From Hyphomicrobiales bacterium (lineage in GTDB: Bacteria; Pseudomonadota; Alphaproteobacteria; Rhizobiales; JACESI01), in the NCBI GenBank assembly GCA_013911885.1, contig JACESI010000001.1:1-64000 (forward strand): a DNA stretch of 64,000 nt, read 5' to 3'. The notes under the pieces were generated by a model. That model ran no database searches. It was not told where the DNA came from and worked only from the letters and a program-made list of their open reading frames with translations. Below, piece after piece: positions 28,359 through 37,211 of the stretch. Each line of letters starts with the position of its first letter. Position 1 is the first letter of the stretch. Position numbers and translations under genes: made by a program.

Positions 28359-29603
28359 ATGAGCGCACCCGGTAAAACCGATAATCCATCCCTTGACGCG
28401 GCGACCCAGCTTGTCCATGGCGGCACGCTCCGATCCGGTTTCGGCGAGACCAGCGAAGCCCTGTTCCTCACCCAGGGCTTCGTCTATCCGAATGCCGAGG
28501 CGGCGGAAGCGCGATTCTGCGGCGATGATGACGGGTTTGTCTATTCGCGCTACGCAAATCCGACTGTCGCCATGTTCGAGGAGCGCATGCGCCTGTTCGA
28601 AGGTTCGGAGGCGGCGATGGCAACCGCGAGCGGCATGGCGGCGGTACATTCCTCGCTGATGAGCTTCCTGCGCGCGGGCGACCATATCGTCGCGGCAAAA
28701 GCACTGTTCGGCTCCTGCCGCTACATTGTCGAAGAGCTTGCACCACGCTTTGGCATCGAGACGACCCTGATCGACGGCACAAAAGTGAGTGAATGGGAAG
28801 CCGCGATCCGCCCGAACACGAAAGCATGTTTCTTTGAATCGCCAACCAATCCAACGCTTGACGTGATCGACATCGCCGCCGTGTCGGCGCTTGCCCATGC
28901 TGTTGGCGCGAAGGTTATCATCGACAATGTCTTCGCCACACCGCTCTGGCAGCGCCCGCTCGATCTCGGCGCAGATGTCGTCGTTTATTCCGCGACCAAG
29001 CATATCGACGGTCAGGGCCGCTGCCTCGGCGGCATCATTCTCGGCACGCAGGATTATATCGACAAGGTTTTCGCCTATAATAAGCACACCGGGCCAAGCC
29101 TCAGCCCCTTCAATGCGTGGGTTCTCCTCAAGGGCCTTGAAACCCTCACGCTTCGGGTTGAACGGCAGACCGAAACCGCAGGCCGGATCTTTGACGCCTT
29201 GGTCGGTCATAAGGCCTTGTCTCGCGCAATCTATCCAGGATCAGACCGCCACCCGCAGCGCGAACTCATCAAGCGCCAGATGAAAAAAGGCTCGACAATG
29301 CTGGCGCTCGAACTCAATGGCGGCAAGGAAGCAGCCTTTGCCTTCTGCAACGCGCTTCAGATCATCAAGATCTCGAACAATCTCGGCGACGCGAAAAGCC
29401 TCGTCACGCATCCGGCAACGACGACGCACCAGCGCCTTAATGCCGACGACCGCGCCGAACTCGGCATTTCCGACGGTCTTGTCCGGCTTTCCGTCGGTCT
29501 CGAAGCTGTGAGTGATCTGATCACCGACCTTGATCGAGCCCTTGACGTGGCCGACCGGGTGGTGGCGAAAAAGGTGGCAACGAAAGCGGCAAAGGTCGCC
29601 TGA
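28359..29603 (+). CDS. metZ: O-succinylhomoserine sulfhydrylase
   Basis: Cys/Met-metabolism PLP enzyme (YSRYANPTVAMFEERMRLFEGSEAAMATASGMAA, YSATKHIDGQGRCLGG). SAM-II riboswitch upstream. Confidence 0.94.
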   Translation: MSAPGKTDNPSLDAATQLVHGGTLRSGFGETSEALFLTQGFVYPNAEAAEARFCGDDDGFVYSRYANPTVAMFEERMRLFEGSEAAMATASGMAAVHSSLMSFLRAGDHIVAAKALFGSCRYIVEELAPRFGIETTLIDGTKVSEWEAAIRPNTKACFFESPTNPTLDVIDIAAVSALAHAVGAKVIIDNVFATPLWQRPLDLGADVVVYSATKHIDGQGRCLGGIILGTQDYIDKVFAYNKHTGPSLSPFNAWVLLKGLETLTLRVERQTETAGRIFDALVGHKALSRAIYPGSDRHPQRELIKRQMKKGSTMLALELNGGKEAAFAFCNALQIIKISNNLGDAKSLVTHPATTTHQRLNADDRAELGISDGLVRLSVGLEAVSDLITDLDRALDVADRVVAKKVATKAAKVA

Positions 29604-29683
29604 CGCAGGACGATCGCCCGCAGCGGGACGACGGGAGTGGTGAGCACGCGCGATAGACCGCAATAGGCCCCCGATTGATCTTT

Positions 29684-29714
29684 ACCCTGATCATGCTTGG
29701 ACAGGGGCTTTTTG
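29684..29714 (+). terminator. Weak intrinsic terminator candidate after metZ
   Basis: CCCTG...CAGGG stem with 12-nt loop followed by GCTTTTTG. Confidence 0.4.
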
Positions 29715-29966
29715 CGACGATTGTACCTATTTTACAACACTTCGCCTGAACCGTGCGAAGGACACCATATTCCCGTTGGCAGAACACGATATTTTGAATA
29801 TCCAGAACGCAGATCAGACACCGCAATCGCTCATCAGGCTTGATGTTCAATCGAATTGGCATCAAGCTATGGTGGATTTGGCGGCGGCGGGCGCATTCGG
29901 GCAGCAACCAGGTGCTGACTGCGGCGTTGGACGTTGTGAAACATTTATCGTAATAGGTTGGGGACT

Positions 29967-30674
29967 ATGGCATTTGATCGTCGCGACTTTCTTAAATTGA
30001 GCCTGAAATCCGGAGGCGCCGCTGCTGCTCTTGCGGCCTTCGCGGGAATTTCTCCCTCCTTCGCAGCAAGCGGAAAAGAAGAAGCGCCAAGCAGCCTCTT
30101 TCTCGACCCGGAAACGCGCGAATGGGTGCCCTACACCCGCGCTCGGGCGCGTCGATACTTCAAGGCAAAAGGTCAGGTTCCCGGTGAATTCCTGCGCCAG
30201 ACCGTGCCCTTCCGCACAACCGAGAAGCCGGGCACCGTCATCATCGACGCGAACCAGCACTTTCTCTATTTCGTTCAGGAAAACAATACCGCGATCCGCT
30301 ACGGCATCGGCGTCGGTCGGGATGGGTTCGGCTGGGCCGGCATCGTCAATGTTGGCCGCACGGCTGAATGGCCACGCTGGACGCCGCCCGCTGAAATGGT
30401 CGCGCGCGATCCGCTTGCGGCAAAATGGGCAAAAGGCATGCCCGGCGGCCCGACAAACCCGCTTGGCGCACGCGCTATCTACCTCTATGAAGGCAACCGC
30501 GACACCATTTATCGCATCCACGGCACCATTGAGCCATGGTCGATCGGCCTCAATATCTCGTCAGGCTGCATCCGGATGGTGAACGATGATGTCATCGATC
30601 TCCACAGCCGCATCAAGGTGGGCGCCAAAGTTGTCGTTCTGAAGCAGAACGCCGCTATCCTGAACGGCGTTTAA
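29967..30674 (+). CDS. L,D-transpeptidase (YkuD family) with Tat signal
   Basis: Tat-like N-terminus (FDRRDFLKLSLKSGGAAAALAAFAG) and YkuD catalytic motif HGTIEPWSIGLNISSGCIRMVNDDVIDL. Confidence 0.94.
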   Translation: MAFDRRDFLKLSLKSGGAAAALAAFAGISPSFAASGKEEAPSSLFLDPETREWVPYTRARARRYFKAKGQVPGEFLRQTVPFRTTEKPGTVIIDANQHFLYFVQENNTAIRYGIGVGRDGFGWAGIVNVGRTAEWPRWTPPAEMVARDPLAAKWAKGMPGGPTNPLGARAIYLYEGNRDTIYRIHGTIEPWSIGLNISSGCIRMVNDDVIDLHSRIKVGAKVVVLKQNAAILNGV

Positions 30675-30708
30675 CAGAGCGAAGCTTCCGGTCGGAGATC
30701 CATTGAAG

Positions 30709-31029
30709 ATGACACTTTCCTATTTCGCGGCGACGAAAGGCCGTGCCGTGATCCTTAGCCTGGTTGCGGTCGTCCTGGCCGGTTGTACGGCAACGGGCAC
30801 AGGGCCACAGCCGACCGTGCGTCAGACCGTCGAAACAGCGCCTGCCGATCTTCAGCTTGCCTGCGCAACGGAAGCTCAGAAGCGATTCAATATAAAGGGC
30901 AACATTCTGCCATTTACATCATCGCTGAAAGGCGCTCAGGTCTACAGCGTTGGACTGAAATCGCGTTCCAGCAATTATGTCTGCGCCATTGACCGCCGTG
31001 GCTCCATCCTGAGTATTTCGAAAGCCTGA
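30709..31029 (+). CDS. Hypothetical lipoprotein
   Basis: Lipobox (VVLAGC) after a signal peptide; short C-terminal domain with one Cys pair. No family recognised. Confidence 0.7.
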   Translation: MTLSYFAATKGRAVILSLVAVVLAGCTATGTGPQPTVRQTVETAPADLQLACATEAQKRFNIKGNILPFTSSLKGAQVYSVGLKSRSSNYVCAIDRRGSILSISKA

Positions 31030-31177
31030 TGCGGCTCCTTCCGGGCATGCCACAAATGTCCGCTCGCGCCTTGAGGCCATGTTGCGCAATCGGCGAGGAT
31101 AAGAGAGGCGCCTTTCATGAGAACATGGGCACGCTTCCCCGTTTGAGTTGAACCATTCGGACGAACCATAAGGTGCA

Positions 31178-32374
31178 TTGCCGATGCTGCGTGACTTTTC
31201 GTTTCAGGCAGCCTTCATGGGTTTTCTTGCAGCTTTCGCGGGTTTTGCCAGTTCGTTTGCGGTGATCCTGCACGGGCTGACCGCGGTCGGTGCAAGTACC
31301 GATCAGGCCGCGACAGGTCTCATGGTCAGCGCCCTTGCGATGGGCCTTGCCGGCGTCTTTCTGGCTGGCTTTTCCAAAAATCCGCTGAGCTGCGCCTGGA
31401 CCACGCCCGGCGCCGCCTTTCTCGCTGCGACCGGCGTGCCGGAGGGTGGTTTTCCCGTCGCTGTCGGCGCTTTCATCATGACGGCGATTGCCCTCACCGC
31501 CTGCGGCTTCATCCGCCCCCTCGGGCGGCTTGTCGCGCATCTGCCGGATTGCCTTGCAAACGCACTCCTCGGCGGCATTCTCCTCACGCTCTGCTTTGCA
31601 CCCTTCAAGGCGATCGCCTTTGATCCGTTGCTCGGCCTGCCAATTTTCGCGACCTGGGTCGTGGTCGGCGCCTTCAAGCGGCTTCTGGCAGCACCAGCGG
31701 CCTTGATTGCCTTTGTTCTTGTGGTTACCTTCGGCGTGGAGCGACCGCAGGGCGCATTTGTCGACCTGGCGGCCGCGGGCTTACCGCCGCTGCACTGGAT
31801 TCAGCCGGAATTCACCCTTGCCGGTGTGATCGGCCTTGCCATGCCGCTCTTCATCATCACGATGGCGTCGCAAAATATTCCGGGCATCGCAGCGATGAGA
31901 AGTTTTGGCTATCCCCTGCGCCCCGGTCTCTGGTTCACGACAACGGGCATTGCTTCATTCATCACCGCGCCGCTTGGCGGGGTCGCGGTCAACCTTGCAG
32001 CCATTACCGCGGCGATGTGCGCGGGTGAGGATGCACACCCGGATCCGAAACGCCGCTACTGGAGCGCGATTGTCGCAGGTTTATTCTATTGCCTGTTTGG
32101 ATTGCTCGCCGGTTTCGTGACAAGTTTCGTGGCCCTTGCCCCGCCAATCCTGATCCAGGCCGTCGCGGGCCTTGCCCTCATCGGTGCATTCTCCAACGCC
32201 ACGCTTGCCGCCTTCAGCAATCCAAAAGACCGCGAAGCTGCCGCCGTCACCTTTCTGATGACAGCCGCCGGTGTGACCATTGCCGGAATTTCCGGCGCAT
32301 TCTGGGGCCTCGTTGCGGGCGGCGCCGTCTTTCTGCTGAAGCGGCGCTTCGCGCCTCCATCTGTCAGTCCCTAG
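31178..32374 (+). CDS. benE: Benzoate/H+ symporter BenE family transporter
   Basis: 12-TM protein; KNPLSCAWTTPGAAFLA, ASQNIPGIAAMRSFGY, GGVAVNLAAITAAMCAG are BenE signatures. Confidence 0.88.
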   Translation: MPMLRDFSFQAAFMGFLAAFAGFASSFAVILHGLTAVGASTDQAATGLMVSALAMGLAGVFLAGFSKNPLSCAWTTPGAAFLAATGVPEGGFPVAVGAFIMTAIALTACGFIRPLGRLVAHLPDCLANALLGGILLTLCFAPFKAIAFDPLLGLPIFATWVVVGAFKRLLAAPAALIAFVLVVTFGVERPQGAFVDLAAAGLPPLHWIQPEFTLAGVIGLAMPLFIITMASQNIPGIAAMRSFGYPLRPGLWFTTTGIASFITAPLGGVAVNLAAITAAMCAGEDAHPDPKRRYWSAIVAGLFYCLFGLLAGFVTSFVALAPPILIQAVAGLALIGAFSNATLAAFSNPKDREAAAVTFLMTAAGVTIAGISGAFWGLVAGGAVFLLKRRFAPPSVSP

Positions 32375-32604
32375 GGCGCCTTTCGATCAGGCTGGATCAG
32401 ATCGGCGCTCTCACCCCTTTATTTTGGAGCATAATCTGCCGATCCTCGTTTCTCTCGGGTCGCAACACGCTCTAGTGGATTGACTCCGACTTTTCGAACC
32501 CGAAAAGTCGGGCCGATCCACCAGCTCAACTCTTTGAGGGTTCGCTTTTCCTCAACAAAACAACCCGATTGAAGTCGGACTGTTTTGTTTCGGCGAACCA
32601 CTAG
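32375..32604. repeat. Structured non-coding element with nested inverted repeats (possible intergenic palindromic repeat family)
   Basis: Outer CTAGTGG (32472-32478)/CCACTAG (32598-32604); perfect 11-bp hairpin CCGACTTTTCG-aacc-CGAAAAGTCGG (32486-32511); GGTTCGC/GCGAACC and AACAAAACA/TGTTTTGTT arms (32539-32599). Confidence 0.6.
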
Positions 32605-33254
32605 ACGATCGACTGGCCGGTCTTTTTCCAATCTGCCATGAAGGTCTCAAGCCCCTTGTCGGTCAGCGGATGATGCACCAGCGCCTTCAGCGTCGCGGGC
32701 GGGATGGTTGCAACATCAGCGCCGGCAAGGGCCGCTTCCCGCACATGGTTGACGGTTCGGATCGACGCGGCCAGGATTTCGGTCGTAAAGCCGTAATTGT
32801 CATAGATCGTTCGAATGTCATGGATCACTTCCATGCCATCGATGGCCATGTCATCGAGCCTGCCGATAAAGGGCGAGATGAAGGTGGCGCCAGCTTTCGC
32901 GGCCAGAAGCGCCTGATTGGCGGAAAAACAGAGCGTGACATTGGTCTTGAAACCCTGATCGGTGAGCCGTTTGCACGCCTTGAGGCCATCCAGCGTCAGC
33001 GGCAGCTTGATGCAGATATTTTCGGCAATGGCAGCAAGACGCCTGCCCTCTTCAATCATCGCCTCGGTTTCCATCGCGACCACTTCCGCTGAGACCGGAC
33101 CGGGAACGACCGCGCAGATTTCCGCGATGACTTCCTTCATGTCGCGCCCGGATTTCAGGATCAGTGAGGGATTGGTCGTCACGCCATCGAGAAGACCCGT
33201 CGCCGCCAGTTCCTTGATCTCGGCGATGTCCGCCGTATCGACGAAAAATTTCAT
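32601..33254 (-). CDS. tal: Transaldolase / fructose-6-phosphate aldolase family (TalC/Fsa type)
   Basis: [84 protein letters not shown]. Confidence 0.95.
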   Translation of the reverse strand: MKFFVDTADIAEIKELAATGLLDGVTTNPSLILKSGRDMKEVIAEICAVVPGPVSAEVVAMETEAMIEEGRRLAAIAENICIKLPLTLDGLKACKRLTDQGFKTNVTLCFSANQALLAAKAGATFISPFIGRLDDMAIDGMEVIHDIRTIYDNYGFTTEILAASIRTVNHVREAALAGADVATIPPATLKALVHHPLTDKGLETFMADWKKTGQSIV

Positions 33255-33369
33255 GTTTCTGCCCTCGCGTTCTGACAAACAAATTCTGTCGCATGACTAG
33301 CGGATAACGACGCCCAATGCACCACGCTTTTGCTGGCAATGGGCGGCAATCCTGCGTAAAATTGGCTAA

Positions 33370-35715
33370 ATGACCTCAAAACGATTCCCTTCCGACCCGC
33401 CATCCCTGCTTTCTTCAGGACTCTCCGGCTTTTTTGAAGAAGATGAAGCCCAGACCCTGAAAGGGCCGACCGGTGAAGCCCCCGCCTCAGGCGCAGCCGA
33501 TGCGGCTCGCGCTCCCTCACCAATTGCCGAAGGCGGGATTGTTCCTGTTTTGGTGCCGGTGCCGATCGACGGGCCCTATTCCTATCGGGTCGGCGCGGGC
33601 GAGAGCGTCAGTCCCGGCGCTGTCGTAGATGTGCCTCTCGGGCCGCGAACGGTGACCGGAATCGTCTGGGACGGTGCAGCGCATGGCTTTTCCGAAGACA
33701 AAAAACTGCGCACGATCGCCCGCGTTCATGATGCGCCGCCGGTCGGCGCCGATATCCGGCGCTTTGTCGACTGGGTCGCCCGCTACACGATGTCCCCGCC
33801 CGGCCTCGTCGCCCGCATGGTCGCCCGCACGTCACCCGTCAGGGATGATGAAAAACCGTTGTTCGGCGTCAAAGCGAGCGGCCATGTGCCGGAGCGCATG
33901 ACACCGGCGCGGGGGCGGGTTCTCGCTCTTGCCGGCGATGGCCGCGGATGGTCGAAATCGGGCCTTGCTGCCGCAGCCGGTGTCACCCCCGGCGTCGTCG
34001 ACGGGCTTACCAAGGCAGGTGCCCTTGAGAAAGTTCCCCTGCCACCGAGGCCCGTGGCGGACCGGCTCGATCCTGAACACCTTCCCGGTCCCGGGAAGGT
34101 GCGCCACGTCTTGACCCCCGAGCAAAGTGCGGCTGCGGATAGTCTGCGAAAGAGCGTGCGCGAAGCAGCCTATTCGGTCTCCCTGATCGACGGCGTCACC
34201 GGATCAGGCAAGACCGAGGTCTATTTCGAGGCGATTGCCGAAGCCCTGAAAGGCGGGCGACAGGTGCTTGTGCTCGTTCCCGAAATCGCGCTCACCGCGG
34301 CCTTTCTCGATCGGTTCAAAGGCCGCTTCGGCGGCAGACCGTCGGAATGGCATTCAGACGTTTCGGCAAAGCGCCGCGAGCAGATCTGGCGCGGCGCACT
34401 CAACGGCGAAGTCCGCGTCGTGATCGGGGCGCGTTCGGCCCTGTTTCTGCCATTCAGCGATCTCGGCCTCATCATCCTCGATGAAGAGCACGACATGGCC
34501 TACAAGCAGGAAGACCGCGCGATCTACAATGCCCGCGACATGGCGGTGGTGCGCGGCCATCTCGGCAATTTCCCGGTCGTGCTCGCATCCGCCACACCAT
34601 CGCTTGAGAGCATCGTCAACGCGAATGAGGGGCGCTACCGCCGGGTGGCTCTGCCTGCGCGCGTCGCCAATGCCGAACTCCCGGCGCTTTCTGCCATCGA
34701 CATGCGGGTGGACGGTCCGGAAAAAGGCCGCTGGCTCGCGCCCGCCATGATTGCCGCCATGGGCGAAACCCTCGCCATGGGGCGTCAGTCGCTGCTTTTC
34801 CTCAACCGGCGCGGCTATGCGCCGCTCACGCTTTGCCGCCAATGCGGTTTCCGCTTCCAGTGCCCGTCCTGTTCAACCTGGCTGGTTGAGCACCGTTTCA
34901 GAAACACCATCGAATGCCACCATTGCGGCCATCAGGCGCGAAAGCCCGACCATTGCCCGAACTGTGCGGGCGCAGACACGTTGATTGCCTGTGGTCCCGG
35001 CGTCGAGCGCATTCATGAAGAGGTCAGGGACCTGTTCCCCGAGGCGCGCGCCATTGTTCTCTCCTCCGACATGTTTTCCTCGACAAAGCGGCTGAAGCTG
35101 GAACTTGCCACGGTTGAGCGCGGCGAGGTCGACATTGTTATCGGCACGCAACTCGTCGCAAAAGGCCATAATTTCCCCAATCTCAATCTGGTCGGTGTGG
35201 TTGATGCCGATCTCGGCCTTGCCCATGGCGACATGCGGGCGGCGGAACGCACGTTTCAGATGCTGTCTCAGGTAACCGGGCGCGCAGGGCGCGCAGGCGG
35301 GCGATCGTCAGCATTGCTTCAGACTTATGCGCCGGATCACGCGGTGATGAAGGCACTGCTGTCCGGCCGGCGCGATGATTTTTACGCAGCAGAGACGGAA
35401 GAACGCAGAAATGCCCGCCTGCCGCCGTTCGGGCGTCTCGCTGCCTTCATCATCTCTGCAAATGACAAGAATTCGGCCATGGCCTATGGCCAGCATCTGC
35501 GGCAAACCGCGCCGGGCGATCCGCATATTCTCGTTCTCGGCCCCTCGGAGGCTCCCCTTGCCGTTCTGCGCGGACGATCCCGGGTGCGGCTTCTTGTGCA
35601 GGCCCCGAAACAACGCGATCTTCAGGGCTATATCCGGGGATGGCTTCAGGCCGCCAAACCGCCGCGCGGCGGTGTTCAGCTCCAGATCGACATCGACCCG
35701 CAAAGCTTCTGGTAA
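33370..35715 (+). CDS. priA: Primosomal protein N' (PriA helicase)
   Basis: GVTGSGKTEVYFEAI, LDEEHDMAYKQED, Zn-binding CRQCGFRFQCPSCSTWL...CHHCGHQ...CPNC. Confidence 0.96.
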   Translation: MTSKRFPSDPPSLLSSGLSGFFEEDEAQTLKGPTGEAPASGAADAARAPSPIAEGGIVPVLVPVPIDGPYSYRVGAGESVSPGAVVDVPLGPRTVTGIVWDGAAHGFSEDKKLRTIARVHDAPPVGADIRRFVDWVARYTMSPPGLVARMVARTSPVRDDEKPLFGVKASGHVPERMTPARGRVLALAGDGRGWSKSGLAAAAGVTPGVVDGLTKAGALEKVPLPPRPVADRLDPEHLPGPGKVRHVLTPEQSAAADSLRKSVREAAYSVSLIDGVTGSGKTEVYFEAIAEALKGGRQVLVLVPEIALTAAFLDRFKGRFGGRPSEWHSDVSAKRREQIWRGALNGEVRVVIGARSALFLPFSDLGLIILDEEHDMAYKQEDRAIYNARDMAVVRGHLGNFPVVLASATPSLESIVNANEGRYRRVALPARVANAELPALSAIDMRVDGPEKGRWLAPAMIAAMGETLAMGRQSLLFLNRRGYAPLTLCRQCGFRFQCPSCSTWLVEHRFRNTIECHHCGHQARKPDHCPNCAGADTLIACGPGVERIHEEVRDLFPEARAIVLSSDMFSSTKRLKLELATVERGEVDIVIGTQLVAKGHNFPNLNLVGVVDADLGLAHGDMRAAERTFQMLSQVTGRAGRAGGRSSALLQTYAPDHAVMKALLSGRRDDFYAAETEERRNARLPPFGRLAAFIISANDKNSAMAYGQHLRQTAPGDPHILVLGPSEAPLAVLRGRSRVRLLVQAPKQRDLQGYIRGWLQAAKPPRGGVQLQIDIDPQSFW

Positions 35716-35737
35716 ATGTTGTCGGCGGCTTTTTCGG

Positions 35738-35763
35738 GCAGTACTTTCAGGGAGTACTACTGC
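35738..35763. other. Inverted repeat between the convergent priA and esterase genes
   Basis: GCAGTACT-ttcaggg-AGTACT(a)CTGC. No T-run, so not a canonical terminator. Confidence 0.45.
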
Positions 35764-36392
35764 GTCGCCTTCGCCGCGGTGATCAGCGTCTCGACCACCG
35801 GCAAAATTCCCCTGACGATGATGTCCACGCCTGCCGCCTGAGGGTGGATGCCATCAGCCTGATTGAGCGCGGCACTCCCGGCGACGCCTTCGAGAAAGAA
35901 CGGATAGAACAGCGCGCCATATTTTTCTGCAAGTTCGGGAAAGATCGCATCGAACGCCTTGCCATATTCCACGCCCAGATTGGGCGCGGCGCGCATGCCC
36001 GCCAGAACCACGGGAAGGCCCCGCGCCTGAACCTGGCGCAGGATCGCATCGAGATTATCGCGGATATTCTGAACCGGCAGGCCGCGCAGCATGTCGTTCG
36101 CGCCAAGCTCGATGATCACGGCATCCGTGTCCGAACCCAGCGCCCAGTCGAGCCGGGCAAGACCCCCGCTGGTCGTATCGCCCGAAACCCCGGCATTGAC
36201 GATTTCGACATCATGGCCGCGGCTCTTCAGCGCTTTTTCAAGCTTTTCCGCAAACCCATCGGCAGGCGCGAGCCCATATCCCGCTGTGAGACTGTCGCCA
36301 AGCGCCACTATTTTTAGCGGAATGGCCGAGGCCGGCACCGCAAACAGCACAGCGAGGACAACAAAAACACCGCCGAGGGCCTGAAAATTCAT
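35757..36392 (-). CDS. tesA: Arylesterase / lysophospholipase, SGNH hydrolase (TesA-like)
   Basis: GDSLTAGYGL, GANDMLRGLP, DGIHPQAAG. Divergent from the ABC genes below, as is common. Confidence 0.93.
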   Translation of the reverse strand: MNFQALGGVFVVLAVLFAVPASAIPLKIVALGDSLTAGYGLAPADGFAEKLEKALKSRGHDVEIVNAGVSGDTTSGGLARLDWALGSDTDAVIIELGANDMLRGLPVQNIRDNLDAILRQVQARGLPVVLAGMRAAPNLGVEYGKAFDAIFPELAEKYGALFYPFFLEGVAGSAALNQADGIHPQAAGVDIIVRGILPVVETLITAAKATQ

Positions 36393-36470
36393 CCGGTTGA
36401 TCCCATATGTGCAAAACTGTTCCCGAATCCAATATAGCGGGGATTTGCGGGATTTTAAGAGGACCAGTCA

Positions 36471-37211
36471 TTGCGAGAAACACCCGAGCCGATCATCCGG
36501 TTGGAAAATGTCCACCTTTCCCTCGGTCAGGGCGCATCCCGCGTCCATATTCTGAAAGGCGTCAGTGCGACGGTTGCGCGCGGCGCGGCGGTCGGCCTCG
36601 TCGGCCCTTCCGGATCGGGCAAATCGACCCTACTCATGGTCATGAGCGGCCTGGAACAGGCCGACCAGGGCCGCGTGCAGGTTGTTGGCGAAGACTTGCG
36701 GAAGCTGGGTGAGGACGCCCTCGCCCGCTTTCGAGGCCGCCATATCGGGATCGTCTTCCAGTCTTTCCATCTGATTGCAAACATGACCGCGCTTGAAAAT
36801 GTCGCCGTGCCGCTTGAGCTTGCCGGCAATCCGCGCGCTTTTGAGCGGGCACGCGCGGAGCTTTCCGCCGTCGGTCTTGCCGAGCGCCTCAGCCATTATC
36901 CGGGCGACCTCTCCGGCGGCGAGCAGCAGCGCGTCGCGATCGCCCGCGCCCTCGTTGCCGAACCCGCGATCCTCATTGCAGACGAGCCGACCGGCAATCT
37001 CGATGCAGACACAGGCCGCAATGTCGCCGATCTTCTGTTCCGGCTTCAGAAGGAGCGCGGCATGACCTTGATCCTCGTCACCCATGATCTTGATCTTGCG
37101 AGCCGCTGTGACGAAGCAATTGAAATCCGCAACGGCGAAATTCGCGAAGTGGGCGAAGGTGCGCCCGCGCTTCTTGATCGGATTGCCGGATCGCGGCGGG
37201 CGGCCGAATGA
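36471..37211 (+). CDS. ABC transporter ATP-binding protein (YbbA/LolD-like), TTG start
   Basis: [42 protein letters not shown]. Overlaps the permease gene by 4 bp. Confidence 0.93.
   Translation: MRETPEPIIRLENVHLSLGQGASRVHILKGVSATVARGAAVGLVGPSGSGKSTLLMVMSGLEQADQGRVQVVGEDLRKLGEDALARFRGRHIGIVFQSFHLIANMTALENVAVPLELAGNPRAFERARAELSAVGLAERLSHYPGDLSGGEQQRVAIARALVAEPAILIADEPTGNLDADTGRNVADLLFRLQKERGMTLILVTHDLDLASRCDEAIEIRNGEIREVGEGAPALLDRIAGSRRAAE

Noticed and set aside
29776-30000. 74-aa plus-strand ORF before the L,D-transpeptidase
   Set aside because: Overlaps the L,D-transpeptidase start; no family resemblance or clear ribosome site.
32419-32631. 70-aa minus-strand ORF across the structured element and the tal 3' end
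   Set aside because: Its sequence is the translation of the palindromic repeat arms; more likely a non-coding element than a gene.
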